In this document: piece by piece, positions 10,937 through 24,299 of the stretch
Layout: each line of letters begins with the position of its first letter
How positions within the stretch are numbered: the stretch's first letter is position 1
Assembly (NCBI GenBank): GCA_001692895.1
Contig: KV748178.1
Span: 4,687,917-4,751,916 of the forward strand
Direction of reading: 5' to 3'
DNA: 64,000 nucleotides
DNA from: Cenococcum geophilum 1.58
Lineage: Eukaryota > Ascomycota > Dothideomycetes > Gloniales > Gloniaceae
Program-made: the position numbers and the translations under genes
The notes under the pieces: generated by a model
The model's input: only the letters and a program-made list of their open reading frames with translations
Told to the model about the DNA's origin: nothing
Databases searched by the model: none

Positions 10937-11449
10937 CAGTTAAAACAATAAATATGGCTAAGATTAACTCTTAAGTTAAAGCCTTAAAAGTAGCCAAAGT
11001 GTTAGTATATAGTAAGAAGAGGCTAAAGATATATTTCCTTTGTCTAGGCAATAAAAACCTATTAATTAAACAGCGTATATATTCGTTTTATACCCTAGGT
11101 AATTTTAGTAAACACTTTAAGCAAAAGCACCTTACAAATATTAGGGAAGGGGAAAAGATCTAATGCAACCTCTATTAGGTTGTTTTGGCGTATAAGATAC
11201 ACCTATAATAATATACTAATAATGTATATAGTACGGTCTTATAGAGCGCTGCAACTGTTTAGAACATGGATTTACTCTATAAATAGTACAATTTTAGTTT
11301 TAATACTAAGGATTAATTACGGCAAGTAGTCTTAGAAAATTTCTTTCGTATTTTATAAGATAGGCTATTTTATACAAATGTTAAGAAACTTTAATAGTAA
11401 TAATAGAGGTTAAACGCGTTTATATTTCTCTAAGGGGATCTTAGGGATA

Positions 11450-11900
11450 AAGCGAAGCTAATAAAAGAACGTATGTACCAGTTCTACAGCCGGGCCATTT
11501 TAAAGAGATATCTCTACTATAAGCACCTTAATTAACTTAAAAAGGGATAATTAATTAAGTGTGGCTATCTAAACTACAAGGCAGTCCTTAAGAATGACTT
11601 GCATATTCTACGTCACGCCTATAACGTATATAAGACCCTAATACTTTTTTAGTTTCCCATCTTTAAACAAAGAGTAGGATCTCTAGAACTATATAGGTGG
11701 CGTATATTAGGTATTCTACTAGTCTTAATTAAGGGATACTAGTGCGTAATTAATATTATAGCCCTAGTTATATAAGCTAGGTGGTTGTACAAGCTAGGTT
11801 AAAGGCTGCGTAGTTTAGCCTAATACCATTTACCCCTAGTACGCAAATTGGTAAGAAGCATATACTATCTTAGCTTAGAAGGCCGCACTAACCTATTAAG
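11450..11900 (+). pseudogene. Second degraded C2H2-like module
   Basis: One plus-strand frame gives FYSRAILKRYLYYKHLN, then CGYLNYKAVLKND and LRHAYNVYKTLI. This is the same finger layout (F..xxxLxxH..KHL, C..C, H....H) seen in the DUF3435 tail at 11030-11240. It could be a further finger of that gene or part of a separate zinc-finger gene. The frame continues weakly to about 11900 without a recognisable domain and runs over two minisatellite units at 11771-11804. Confidence 0.4.
11771..11804 (+). repeat. Two units of the 17-bp AAGCTAGG minisatellite
   Basis: TATAAGCTAGGTGGTTG and TACAAGCTAGGTTAAAG match the 17-bp unit that is amplified at 33507-33870. They lie 20 kb away here, but only about 2 kb away once the family A insertion is set aside. 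Confidence 0.55.
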
Positions 11901-12179
11901 TTTAGCGGGCTATAATAAATAATAGGTAGATTAGCGATTAACCTTGCAATTTTAGATTGCGTTATATAGTGTATTATAATCTAATTAGTATCGTTAATTC
12001 ATTTCAACCCTAAATAAAAATTTATAGGCTTATTCTTCCTTATATACTAACTACTACCTTTAATTAGATATATAAAATAACTTTTAACTTATCTTAAGAT
12101 AATAGAGTCTCTAACCCCTCGCAGGAGCCTTATAATCTTAAGGTGGTGAAGGAATATCCCCTATAAAGATCATAGACGC

Positions 12180-12595
12180 TATATCGGCTTACTTCGCTAA
12201 TAAGCTTTACGTGCAGTTGTTGCGACCGCGTTAAGAAGGTAAAGCTTATAGCGACACGTAATAAAAATTGGGATACTCTTTACTATAATGTGTGTTATAG
12301 TCTACTTCTTTTAAAATATTAATAAGGTCTGTAATACCTAAGCCCACTAGGCTCCTAAGACGTCTTAAGTATTTATAAGTGGCAGCTATTAAATCGGTCC
12401 TCTCGCGATTACCCTTAAACTTAAAAAGCTATATCTTATCTTATATTCGCCGCCACCGAAGTTAAACGTTAGTTGGCCCCTCTGACTAACTAGTAGGAAT
12501 AGTTCTATTAGGAAGGTAAAGTTATTAGCTATTTTACGAAAATAGTTTAACTATATATTCCCTAAAATACTTTAGCTAGACAACGGTGTAATATA
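12180..12595 (-). pseudogene. Degraded minus-strand frame of unknown family
   Basis: The minus strand gives about 65 nearly open codons (LIAATYKYLRRLRSLVGLG, then LINILKEVDYNTHYSKEY). Nearer the family A element a second frame reads NNFTFLIELFLLV and LTFNFGGGEYKIRYSF. The family A element is inserted at 12600. The sequence right of it (32923-33160, minus strand) also shows a nearly open frame and may be the same gene. I do not recognise the protein. Confidence 0.3.
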
Positions 12596-12600
12596 TATAG

Positions 12601-12813
12601 TATTACGGCTTGTATAAATGCCTCTAAACTAAAGCTTATAGAATGCTATATTACGAAGATACTAAGCTAAGGAGAAGGGAAAAAAGGGGTCGCTAGGACC
12701 GATGTAAACAAATATATAGGGTAAGCCGCTAAGGCGCTAGCTCCGGGCGAGCTAATTATAGGTTAGCAGAATATGGCAGAATTTGGTAGGTAACGTACGA
12801 TAGCGCCGTTACA
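12601..12813 (-). repeat. Family A LTR (3' LTR)
   Basis: 213 bp, pairs with 32705-32917 at a constant offset of 20104. Its end is GCCGTTACA, and in plus orientation its start is a RIP-altered TGTTACGGC. Confidence 0.85.
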
Positions 12814-15800
12814 TCACCCCCCTCTTTAAAAGAAAGCCTGCCTTTAGGCTTAGTTAGAAATAGGGTAGTACTAGGCTTATAAACGTAGGATTATAAAATA
12901 TAAGATAAGGAGATAAAGGGGATATAAGTACGTCCGGACTAAGTATAAAAGGTAATTATAGGCTAAGTAAAAGCACTAGGCTAGATAGAGTAGCTACTAA
13001 AAGTCTTAGCACAAATCTAACTAATTAGACAACTTTAACTGGCAGTTAAAGTTCCTAGATATCTAAAATTTTACGGTATTAGCAGAAAACGGCAGAATAT
13101 GGCAGAATTTGGCAGATAGCTGTATTAGGGCTTTAGGGCGTTTTTGTCCCTATGTTCTTCCGGTAACTTATTATCTTTATTATACTAATATTCTATCTAT
13201 TCGTCTAGGTACTTTAGGGGTCTAGGCGCATTAGGGTATTAGTTATAAAACTCTTTAAGCTTTTAGGGGCAGCCTATAAAGTTCTACGCAGGGTACTAGG
13301 TTAGGTCTAGATCGTAGCCCTTCTATTAGACACAGTATTTTAGCATTCCCTATACTATCTTATAGGCTAGTATTTTATTAACTTCCTATTTATTATTACC
13401 GTTTACTTAAACTGGTAGGGGAGGCTTATTCTTTTATCTAGGAAATAAGTCGTTTATAGCTTTCTGTAACTTATCTAGTAAGAAGATAAGGTAAACCCTA
13501 ATTAAATCTAGGAGCTTTACCTTATATAAGTTGCCTATCTTCTTAAGAACCTTATACAGTCCTACTATCTAGTAGTCTAGCTTATAGCTAGGTTATTTAG
13601 TCTTCTAATTTCTTATTATAACCCAGACTATATCGCTAGGGGTAAAGTCGGGCTCTTAACGGTGTTTATTTACCTACTGTTCCATTAACCTTTAAGCTTT
13701 TTCTAGGTTCTTATAGGCTACCATCCAGGCTTCCTCTAAGCGTTTAGTATACTATTAGGCCTTAGTATAGGATAGCTTCTCTTATACAGTCTAGGGTTTT
13801 TCTAGCCTTTTCTAGTTAAAGCTTATATAGGGTAAGTATCCCATTTCTAGCTAAATTAGGGCAAACCCTATAAAGTTATTGGGTAAGGTTACTTAGGTAT
13901 AGTCTATTAAGGGTAGTAGTTTAGACCAGTTATCCTAGAAATAGTTAATAAAGGGCCTAAGTCTTTAGTCTAGGTACTAATTTATAATCTCCGTCTAACC
14001 GTCTATCTAGGGGTAGTAAGCCATAAAAAGCTTTAGCTTAATGCCTAGGATCTAGGTAAACTTATTCTAAAAGGCCGATATAAACTATAGCCTATAATTA
14101 GATATAATAGTATCTAGTAGTCCGTAGATTTAGTAGACGTAATAGATATATAGCCGGGCTGCCTCTTTAGTATTAATATTCTTATAATGGGGAATTAAAA
14201 ATAGGTATTTATTAAAGCGGTTAACTATAACTATAACTATATCATATCTGTTACGGTCCCTAGGTAGTTTATAAAAGTCTATAAAAATATACTACTAAGG
14301 GCGCTTTAGTATTAGGAGTAGCTTAAGTAGTCCTAGGGTCTTATCCCGTAGGATTATAGCTCCTTTACAGTCTTCGCAGTTCCGTATATATTAATTAATA
14401 TCTACAACTATTCTCGGCTAGTAGTAGTGGCAGTTAATAATTTTACGGGTCTTGTTCTTGCTAGGGTATACCATAAAAACTTAGTAATAAGCTTTATGGA
14501 TTAGTTTAGTCCGTAAATTATTAATATTAGGGATTACAAGCCGCTCCTAGTATAGGAGTAACCCTTCCTCTACTTTAAAATTAGGGTCTCCCTTTACGGC
14601 TTAATCACAGAGGGCCTTTAGGGCGTTAGCCGTACGGTTTACAGTTAGGAGGCAGTTAATTGGCCCTATTAGTTTATCTAAGGTCTCCTCTATTAATACT
14701 AGCTTATTTAGCTGGGAGTCTAGCTCCTTAAGAATCTATAGGTTAAGCTATTTAGGATAGAGGAGGGCGCGCGTTTAATATTAGGTCTTTAACTTATCCT
14801 AGGGTCCTACATCTTATTCTCTTTAGGTTAAGGTATTAGCCTTAGAGTTTTGCTTACTAAAATAATATATAATTATAAAAAAGAATTAGGAGAGTATTTT
14901 AGCCCACTAGGCTTATTATTTAGTAAGCTGCTTTATAGTCTATATATATCTTAATCTAGGAGTTTATACCTTTAAGCTCTACACACTATTAGAAAAGTAA
15001 TTAAATAATAGCTAGTATCTCTTTATCTTATACTTTATAGTTATACTTAGCTAGGTCTATTATTTTTAAAAGGTAATAGGGTACTATTCGCCGTCTAAAT
15101 ATAACTATAATAGGATTCCCGCTACAACCCTATTAGAGGCGTCCGTTTCTAGCATTAATTTAAGGTCTAGGTTATAGTAATAAAGGATTAGGGAAGAGAT
15201 AAGCCAATCCTTTATCTCTTTAAAGGCTTCTATATAGCTATTATTAAAGATAAAAGGCGTATCCTTCCTGGTTAGTTATATAAGAGGTTTTACTATAATT
15301 CCGTAGTCACGGATAAACTAGTGGTAGAAATTATAAAAACTAAGAAAGGATTAGATTCCTTTTACTATATTAGGGGGCTTCTAGTTATAAATTGCCTCTA
15401 CCTTCTTAGGGTTAACCTTAATTCCTTCTATAGTTACAATAAACCTAAGGTATTTTATACATTTTACCCTAAACTTATATTTCTTAATATTAACTTATAA
15501 GCCCACGTTCCGTAGTCTCTCTAGGACCTTCTTAACATAAACTTAATACTTAAGTTTGTCGTCTAAGTATATAAGAATATTATCTAGGTATACCGTACAG
15601 AACTCATTAAGGTAATTAAAAAGAACGTCATTTATATACCTTTAGTACATAGCCAGTCCGTTTATTAGTCTAAAAGGAAGAAGTTTATATTTATAGGAAC
15701 TTTAATAGATATAGAACGTTATTAAATCTTCGGATATAGGGTCTATCTTAATTCAGTAAAAAGCTTAGCGGATATTAAGTTTAGTAAAGATCTTTACCTA

Positions 15801-17902
15801 GCTTAGACGTGTAAGGGTCTCGTTAATTAAAGGAATAGGGTACTAGTCCTTTTAAGTAATAGCGTTTAGCTTTTAATAGTTAATACAAAAACAAAGGCCT
15901 CTATTAGGCTTTTTTTACAAATAGGATAGGGGAAGTAAAAGGGGCTTAACTTNGCTTAATAAACCCTTTATCTAGGTTATTAATTAAGTACTACTTTATT
16001 ACTTTTAGCTTATCTATTAATTGTTAGTAGAGGGGGCTATAGCCTAGCGAGTTATTAGCTTCTAATTAAATCTTATAATTATATATCTGGTAAGGGGATA
16101 ACTTATTTAAGGCCGCTTTTAAGAATACATCTTTGTAATCTATATAAATAGTAAAAAGAAGGCGTTTAACTAGTTCCTTATCGGTTTCCTTAGCTAGCTT
16201 TTCCTCCCTATTATTAATAATTTGGTTAATCTTATATAGGCTTATTATAAAGACCTTATTGTCCTTCTAGTATATATTAAAGTAGAACGCTATAGCGCTA
16301 ATTACAGCAATATCTACTATAGGGAGTTTGCATAACAATAGGGGTATATATAACTTTAGGGGCTTCTAGGGTACTAGCGTTATTATTACTCCTTTTAGCT
16401 CCTATTACATCTTTTAGAGGTTATCCCTTATATTCTATTAATACGTTCTTTTCCATACTAGTTAAATCTGCGCGACTTAGACGTTATCTACATTACTCTC
16501 TATCCCGCTTTTATACGTAGAATCCTCTTTAAATATAGCGTTTTAGGAAAGTATCTTTATTAGTATGGAGTTCTTTCTAGCTTTATAGCGGGCGTCTTTT
16601 TAGGTAAAGGCTAGGTTACGGGCCCAGACATCCTACTAGTAGGTAGGGTTAGCCTTTACGGCTAGTGTCTCATAATTAGTTTAGATTTCCCTAATAAATA
16701 AGGGTAGTTTTAGTCTATCCTCCAGCCAGATAAATTATCTTTATTATATATTTAGCCAAATATTAAAATAGAACATCTATTTTCGGCTAAGGATTATATT
16801 ATAGGACCCTAGGTCTAGGATGCAGAAAGGGATACTATATTAGCATTATCTATTAAAAATAATATACAACTTTAAGACGTGGGTAACCGGCCAACCAGCT
16901 TAACTATTATAGCCTTTTACCTGGATAGGCTTCTCTAATTAGGTAGCTTTTACATTTAGAAATTTAGCATTATTATTTACATAGGCAGTATTTATAAAGG
17001 CGAAGCTATTTACTCTAGTATTAATAAGGGCGGTTATATTTACTCTATATCTATTTTAAGATACTATATATAGAATGGTAAAATACTTCCCACCTATTAA
17101 CTAACTAAGATTAATCTCTTTAAGATTAATAGGGTACCCTAGGGGGGAGTCTTTCCCTAGGGCTTTTCTTTTCCTAACTTATCGGACGTTTTTCCTTCCT
17201 CTATTTCCTTAATATCGCCTATATCCTTTAGCTCTAGGCAAAATAAAGTAAAGTAACCCTCCTTATTATAGTTATAGTACGTAGCCAAAGCAGGGTTAAT
17301 TAGGGTATTGCGATAAGTACTAGTTAATAGTATAGTACGTAGTTAATTAGGCGAGGCTTACTGGTGCGTAGATATAACCGCTTTTAGTATAAGGGCCGTT
17401 ATAGCTTATCTTCCTACTCTAGCTCCTATAGGTATAGTTAACGAGTTTTAACTACTACGAGCCCTTTTTTATTAATTAGAATAGGCGTTAATTTACTTTA
17501 GTTCTAAGTTAAGCAACAGATATTAGGCTGCGAGTTTTTAGTAGGTTAGTAGGTCGTCTAAGGCTACCGTAATCTTCTCTTATAGTTAAACCGTTAGCTT
17601 GTCGTATAGGTCTAAACGGTAGTTTTTAAGGGGAACCTAGCCTTTGCCTACTAGGTATAAGAATTAAGTCTAAAACTTAATAAAGGATTAGTTTAACTTT
17701 ATTATTAAGCCATTATAGTTATAACGCGCGTCCTGTGCTTTATTTGGGTTTATATATATAATAGCTAAATACTATAGTATTTTGCTAATAGATATAAAGC
17801 GGATAGGGAAGTCGTCCTCAAATTTGGCTTAAAGGTAACGTTAGGTATCTCCTATAGTTTAACTAAAGAGGTAAAGCATCTTAGCTTCTTTAGAGGGAAA
17901 AT

Positions 17903-18322
17903 TGTTACGGACGCTTTAAGTACAATATTACGACTACTTAGAGAGGAGTTAGAAGAAGCTAGTTGGTTAATAAAAGCACAGTCCAAAATAGAGCCTATAG
18001 AACCATGTGATGAGGAATAGTAAGCAGAGTCACGTAATATAATCTGTATAATCTGTATAATTTATAAGATCTATTATAAAACAAACAGAGTAGACAGAGC
18101 AGACAGAGTAACGACTTTCTTAGGAGTACGGTTATATATTTAAGGACCCTTAGTCCCTACCTAAATAGTTCCTTCCTTATAGTGATTCTTAGAATACAAT
18201 TAGAGTTAATCTGTTAGGCAACCACTCCACTAGTTATTATTACGTTATTAACTTCCTACATTACCTACACACCTAGCCTATTAACGAACCCACCGTAGTT
18301 CCTGCTATAAGGTTCTATTACA
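17903..18322 (+). repeat. Family B copy 1, 5' LTR
   Basis: 420 bp, beginning TGTTACGGACGC and ending in a RIP-altered form of CCGTTACA. It matches 31638-32057 and the inverted LTRs of the other two B copies. Confidence 0.9.
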
Positions 18323-20911
18323 CAATTACTACCTAGTTATAGTCTTAGAAGTCAAACAATATGCCACTAAAAGCAGCCACCACAACGCCGTTAACAGCAG
18401 CAACCACTTTAAGGTTAAGTGGAGATATAAGTATATAAGATACTAACTCACAACCAGTTACAATTGGACAGTTATAAGAAATAGTTAATAGGTTAAATAA
18501 GAACAACTAAAGACTTAAAGAAAGACTTAATGGAATTAGAGTAGTAAAGGTTAAGTTACCTTTAATTAAATAATTTTTAGGAGAGAGATTAAAGCTTAAA
18601 GGATTTCTTATATAAATATATTTTAAAGTTATGTAAGAAGGGGCTAAGTTAGCTACGTTAATGGATCAAATAGCCTACGCAGGATTATTCTTAATAGGAA
18701 GGGCACTTAAATAGTTTAAACCCTACTTAACGGAGATACAGACTAACGGAATAACTACTACTAATTAAGAGGTACGATTTGTGTTTTCTAGCTAGGTAGG
18801 ATTTGTAGAATAATTAACGTAAATATTTGGAGACCCGGAGGCAACAGTTATAGCAGAAAGGAAACTCCAGGACCTAATATAGCGAACTTTAGCAATTAAG
18901 TATACGACGTAGTTTTAAATACTTACTATATAGGTTAAATGGAATAATAAGGCGCTTATAGCATAGTATAAATAGGGACTTAAGGCTAAAGTCTAAGACA
19001 TAATTATTCTAATAGAAGATATGGATACCCTTAGGGAATTAATAGATTAAGCGATTAAAATTAACAATAGGATCTTCTAAAGGGAATAGGCTAAGAGAGG
19101 CTAGGATAGAGTTTTATAATTATATAAGATGTAAAGTACGCAACAACTAAAGCCAAATTAAAAACTATAATATGGCGCAGAGCTAATAGACCTAAGTGGT
19201 ACTAGAGAAACCTATAAGAGATAGGGAAAACAACTATAGAAACCTAGAAGTTAAGAATTAAGTAATTATAGGACTAAGGAGTATAGGCTAAACTAAGGAT
19301 CTTAATAGTAGAAGACGTTTAAGCGGACTCCATAATAAAAGCAATAGTTTAAAGACGGAGCTTGTATAAATTACGGAAAATAGGGTTATTTCGCCAGAGA
19401 CTATAGAAGTAGTTAGAGTTACTATATAGTAAAGGGAACTAGACTAATAGTATATAACACATATATATAAAGAAATAATAGTGTACTATAAGGAACAAAA
19501 GAGTATTTAATTAAAAGTTTTGCATTTTATTATAATAACACATACTGAATTTATAAAGACGCTAAGTACGGCGTAAGCTATTAGCTATAAGAACTAAAGT
19601 TAAAGGGACTTAAAGGAACTAAAGAGTTAGATAAAGAACAAGATTAACTCTATAAGCTAAATTAAGATATTATAGTAACGTACGGATAAAGATTAATAAT
19701 AATAATAATAGAGTTAGAGTACTTATTAATTAATAGCGACGAGGAAAAAAAAGGAACTAACTAGGGGTATCCAAACCTTAATAACGTAATAAAAGTAGAG
19801 ACTAAAACCGCTATAGAGCATAGTTTAGTAATAGGCATTATAACACCGTTGGATACGGCATCTATCGCTTTATAAGACGGAAGGAGTAATATCTAGAGAC
19901 AATTAAGTAAGCAGACGACTGCTAGTACTAGCTTACTACTTAATAAAGGCAAAAGGCCAAAGGCTTAAGATTCTTAAGATAAGATAAGAGACAACTAAGA
20001 TTTTTAAGACAAGATAAGGCACGCTTAAGGACCCACAATAGACAATAATTAATAGAGTAGAGTAACAGCTCAGTTTAGCAATATACGAATAAGCTCAGGA
20101 CGAAGTTTCCTAAAGGCGCAAGACTCTTAAGACGAGATAAGAACACTAATAAAGCCTAGTTAAACTAAGGCTGGAGTAAAGCTTAAAAAAGAAGCAAGCT
20201 TAAAATTGAAAAATCTAAGGAACTAAGAATTCGGAGTATAAATAAGGACACCTATAAAGGGGCAAGAGGCCTACTTATAGATTAGAGAATCTGCAGCGCA
20301 AAAAGCAACTAGACTGGGAGACAGATATATAAACTTAGAGGACTTATTAGTAAAACACGTTATTCGGACTAAAGATTAAAAAGTTAATACTATAATTAAG
20401 AAGTAAGAAGACTTTAAGGATCTATTTATAAGGCGAGTACCTAAAGAAACTATAAGCGAATTTAAAGCAAGAATCTTTATATAGCAAAAACTAGACAGAG
20501 AATCTAGTATACTAGGTCATATATGGGATAGAGCACTGGTATAAAGAATTACTAATAGGCTAAGAATAGGCATACTAAGAGCTAAGTAGCTTACCAAACT
20601 GGAAAATAAAAAGGATCTAGGAATCCTAACTAAGTTTAAAAAACGACACATAAAGGGCTGTTATAATATAGTAATAAGAAGATATTTCCTTATAGACAGA
20701 CTGTATACACTTTAGCAGCTATACCAAAAGTAGTATAGGCAAAGGCATAATAATAAGTAGGAAGATTTCTATATATAGTTAGATAAGAAAGTTATCTAGG
20801 ACTACCTAATTATAGAAAAAGTAATGAATTATATTAAGGGAGCCTTAATTATAACATTAAAAGATCTAGAGGAATAATTAGAGAACTAAAAAAGCAAAAG
20901 GCGTATCTTAG

Positions 20912-21154
20912 TGTGGGAGGGTACGACCACTCTCAGATAGGAAAGTCACAGTGCTGTCTGTCTGTCGGTCGGTCGGTCGGTCGGTCGGTCGGTCAGTCGT
21001 CAGTCGTAATCAATCAGTAGGAAAGCAGTCAGTAAGAAAGAAAGGAAAGAATGTATTCTCCGGTAGGTTGTTATGGTAAGGAGAGAAGCCGAAGGCTCAA
21101 TATATACAGGAAAATGCCAAGGCACTAAGTAGTGGCCCATTTTACCCCACCATA
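20912..21154 (-). repeat. Gag-only element, left LTR (3' LTR)
   Basis: 243 bp. It contains a GGTC tetranucleotide run (about 20965-20995). It differs from the right LTR at only a handful of sites, mostly C/T or G/A. Confidence 0.88.
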
Positions 21155-21339
21155 TACCTCCCCCACCAAGAACGTTATCCCCTAACGTTCTATACTATAG
21201 AAGAATAGCTAAACAAAAGTAAAGCAAAAGCAGAATAGAAAAAGGAAAGCACACCCCTAAAAGAACTCAGATAACCCTATCCTCAGCTCTCCTATAGAAC
21301 TGTTCTATAGTGCCCCTCCGCTACCTATAACTAAGATCC

Positions 21340-21900
21340 AACCTAGCAACTAGGACAGCAGTAAACTAGAAACAATAACGGTAGCAGCAACAGTAGCAAC
21401 AGCAGTAATAGCAGTAACAGCAGCAACAGTAACGGTAGTAGCAATAGTAATACGGCAGACAATTAGCGCGGTAGAATACTCAGTAGAAGAATTCGGTAAC
21501 AGTTAGTAAACAGTAGGACATCCAGCAGCAGAACTTTTAGTAGCAGAAATCTCGGTAGCGGCAAACGGTCGGTAGTAGTTAGTAAGAACAGTAGCAGTAG
21601 AACAATTGGAACAATAGAACGGAACAGTCGGAACAGTAATAGCAGTAGTAGCAGCGGTAGAACAGCTGGTCGGCAGCAGTAGAATAGATCGGTTAGAATA
21701 GTAGTCGGTAGAAACTAGAACAGAACAGGTCGGTCAGAACAGTTAGGCGTTATAGCAGATCCAACAGATCCAGCAGTAAAATAGATCTGGTAACGGTACA
21801 GATCTAGAACAGTAGAGACAGAGCAATCGGTTGAGACAGTAGGGACAAAACAGTCAGACGGAATAGTAGCAGCAGCGGCGGCGGTAGTAGGGCAGTCAAT
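21340..21900 (+). repeat. CAG/TAG-type trinucleotide-rich tract
   Basis: A long, irregular run of AGCAGTAACAGCAGCAACAG-like triplets, later mixed with CGGTAGAA and CGGTCAGAACAG words. It lies in the noncoding 3' part of the Gag-only element (minus orientation). Confidence 0.7.
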
Positions 21901-21939
21901 TAAGACGGCAGAGGCTATAACCCGACTCGGTGGTTCGGC

Positions 21940-24000
21940 TGGTCGTTTAATATCAAGGCTCTGTACCTAGCTCTGCATCGGTCTGCATCATACACGGCTC
22001 TCAATCAAGGCTCTATCCGTGGCGTTGCATCAGGCCCTACATCGCCAAGCTTTACGTCCGCATAGCTCTGCATCTAACTATGCGGCTAACTATACATCTG
22101 GCTGTGCATCAGTAGCTCTGCATTGCATAGTCTGCGTCCGTGTCTGCGTAGGTGCCTACATGCCTGCTTTAACTGTCGGATAAAGACTATCTAATTAGTC
22201 GGCAACAACGTGCTACAACTAATCGTTCGGTCGTTCGATTAAGGTAGAAAGTCGGCCCGGTTAAAGGCTCTAACTGTCCTGATTTGCATGCGGAGACGGC
22301 GTTCAGCTAATCTAGACTTAATAAGGCCCTGGCTTAACTCAAGGTATCTACTGCATATACAACTAGGGCTTTACATTCGTAGACAGTTGATCAAAGCTTC
22401 TATATAGACGTCCAATCGGTCAAGGCTTCGCATCTATAGGCGTCCAGTCAAGCTGCCGTACTGTTGTCTAATCAAGGCTCTGCACCTATATGCTCTATAT
22501 CCGTAGGGTCCATATACGACTCCGTGTAAGACTCCATGTAAAGCTCCGTATCTATATCTGCAGGAAAGATCGTTCTAGTTAACCAATCCATGGGCGTTAA
22601 GACGGGCAGCAATTAATTAATAAGGGGGGGGAACAGCCAAGGGAAGACGCTCTCGCAGAGGCTCCAAAACTTTAATTAACCGTATTTCCAACGTGCTTCT
22701 AGCCGTGTACTGATTTCCTAATTAGGTCTAGTGCCTGCGTGCCTGCAGTAATGCATCTTTAACTGCCGATCGAAGACGTCTAACGGCGACGGTGACTGAT
22801 TCAATTTAACTGTAACAACGTACAATCAACGGACGTCCAAATAGGGTATTAGGTCGGCCCGACCGAAGGCTCTAATTTAACGACTTAACTTATACAGGCG
22901 GCGTTCAACTAATCAGGATTTAACTGAGGCTCTGGCTTAACTTAAGGTGTCTTCTACTGTACATACAATTAAGGCTCTGCATCCGTAGGTTCGGCATCTG
23001 CAGACAATCGATCAAGACTCTGGCTACACAGTCGTTCAGTTAAAGCCTTGTATCTATACAGTCGATCAAGGCTCCGCATCGTATAATTAGGGCTCTTAGT
23101 GTCCACTAAACGTCCAATCCAGAGACCTGTCTTAAGACTTCCTTATTTACGAGCACTAACGGTAGCTTCCTCTAAACCACTATAGCAGGCCTAGTGCTTT
23201 TCTGGGACGTCCTTAATAGCTGCTTTCTTCTCTTTCTGGGCCGTTTTTGCACTTAGCTTCTTCGGCGCATCTTAGGCTGCTCCTTTGCCCCCGCTACTGG
23301 CAGTACGCTCACGTGTCCTTAATCTTCTTTCAGCTTAAGAGCCTTCCAGGGGCTGTCTTCTGCTTCCAGTCTCTTTGTCATCCGGTGGCAGCTTCTCAGC
23401 TATTATAACTACCTCCGTCGCATATCCCTTGCCCTTGCGTCCATAATACAGTCCTTCGTCAGACAACCTCCAAGGAAAAGCGCTGGCTCCTATACATCCA
23501 ATTCCTGTTCCCCTTATAAACCCTAACAAGGTCCTTCACTGGCTTAGCCAGATACGGCTTTGTCCTGTCTTTGGTCGCATAAGAATAGCCTAAGCACGCG
23601 GTACTTTATCACTGATATCATGCTGCTGCCTTTATATAAGTCCCTTCCTTGTCGCGGTATCCGTTCTCGTCGTGCAGCCGGTATAGTACTGAATTCGGGT
23701 GGCAGGGCAGAGCTACAATCAGCTGTCGTTCGAATAAGGAACAAAGTCGGCCCGGTCGAAGGCTCTAATTTAACGACATTCGACTGATTCGCTGCAGTGA
23801 CGTGACGTGCTGGTATCGAGGCTCTGGCTTAATTCGATGCTTCGACTGACCGTAGCTCTGCATCTGTATACGGCTGCTCGTAGCTTCTATACAGTCGTTC
23901 GATCAATCAAGGCTCTGCGTGTAGCTCTGCATCTAGCTCTACATCGTATAATCGGTTCTATATCCGTGCAATCAATTGAGGCCCTTGGTGCCGTTCTCAT
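21940..24000 (+). repeat. Dispersed AAGGCTCTGCATC words
   Basis: The words GGCTCTGCATC, AGCTCTGCATC, TCAAGGCTCTG and close variants recur more than a dozen times, together with longer paired segments. For example, the block with GTCGGCCCG, GGCTCTAA and GGCGTTCA occurs near 22250-22310 and again near 22850-22920. This points to internal duplication of several hundred bases within the Gag-only element. Confidence 0.65.
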
Positions 24001-24299
24001 CGTGCAGCTGGCGCATTTCCAGGGGCGGTGTAGGGTTCTGCCGGCTCTATTGCTGAATAGACCAATCAGGATTTTCCGTGCCGGGCATAGAAAATCGCTA
24101 TTAGCTCGGCGACAGGCGGTAAGCTAAGCTAACATCTTTACAGCAGGTCGTCGCGACTAACGCGTCTCAACGCGTTGCAATCAAGAAAGTAAACAAGAAA
24201 AGGAGCTCTAGGAAATACAGTAATTAAGCAGACAAATAGAAATCTTTTATACGGCCGTCACCTACGTCCCCTCCCCCACCTTAGAACTTAACTGTCCCT

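Larger units (their letters stand above)
6200..11260 (+). pseudogene. RIP-degraded DUF3435 ('FluG domain') gene, split by an insertion
   Basis: This is a paralogue of the 2345-5000 gene in opposite orientation. The N-terminal part at about 6395-6540 (GHPPKYYLK, LNTFNKAEYAKGGYKPSS) and the helical region near 6640-6850 are typical of the family. Near 7090-7180 lies a block like NRPQALLNLYY, the tyrosine-recombinase Arg region. About 7320-7420 gives NTFPIPKIIYNLSL and SPYIFLLGLLFAN, and about 7620-7680 gives EITSFTQVSYPYSLRYS. A charged helical region follows to about 8400. Coding then stops at a 2.5-kb insertion (8415-10926) and resumes in the same frame at 10937, leading to a tail with KIYFLCLGNKNL and FSKHFKQKHL, a C2H2 finger, at about 11030-11240. 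Stops sit mainly at former Gln codons. The start near 6200 is a guess. Confidence 0.8.
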
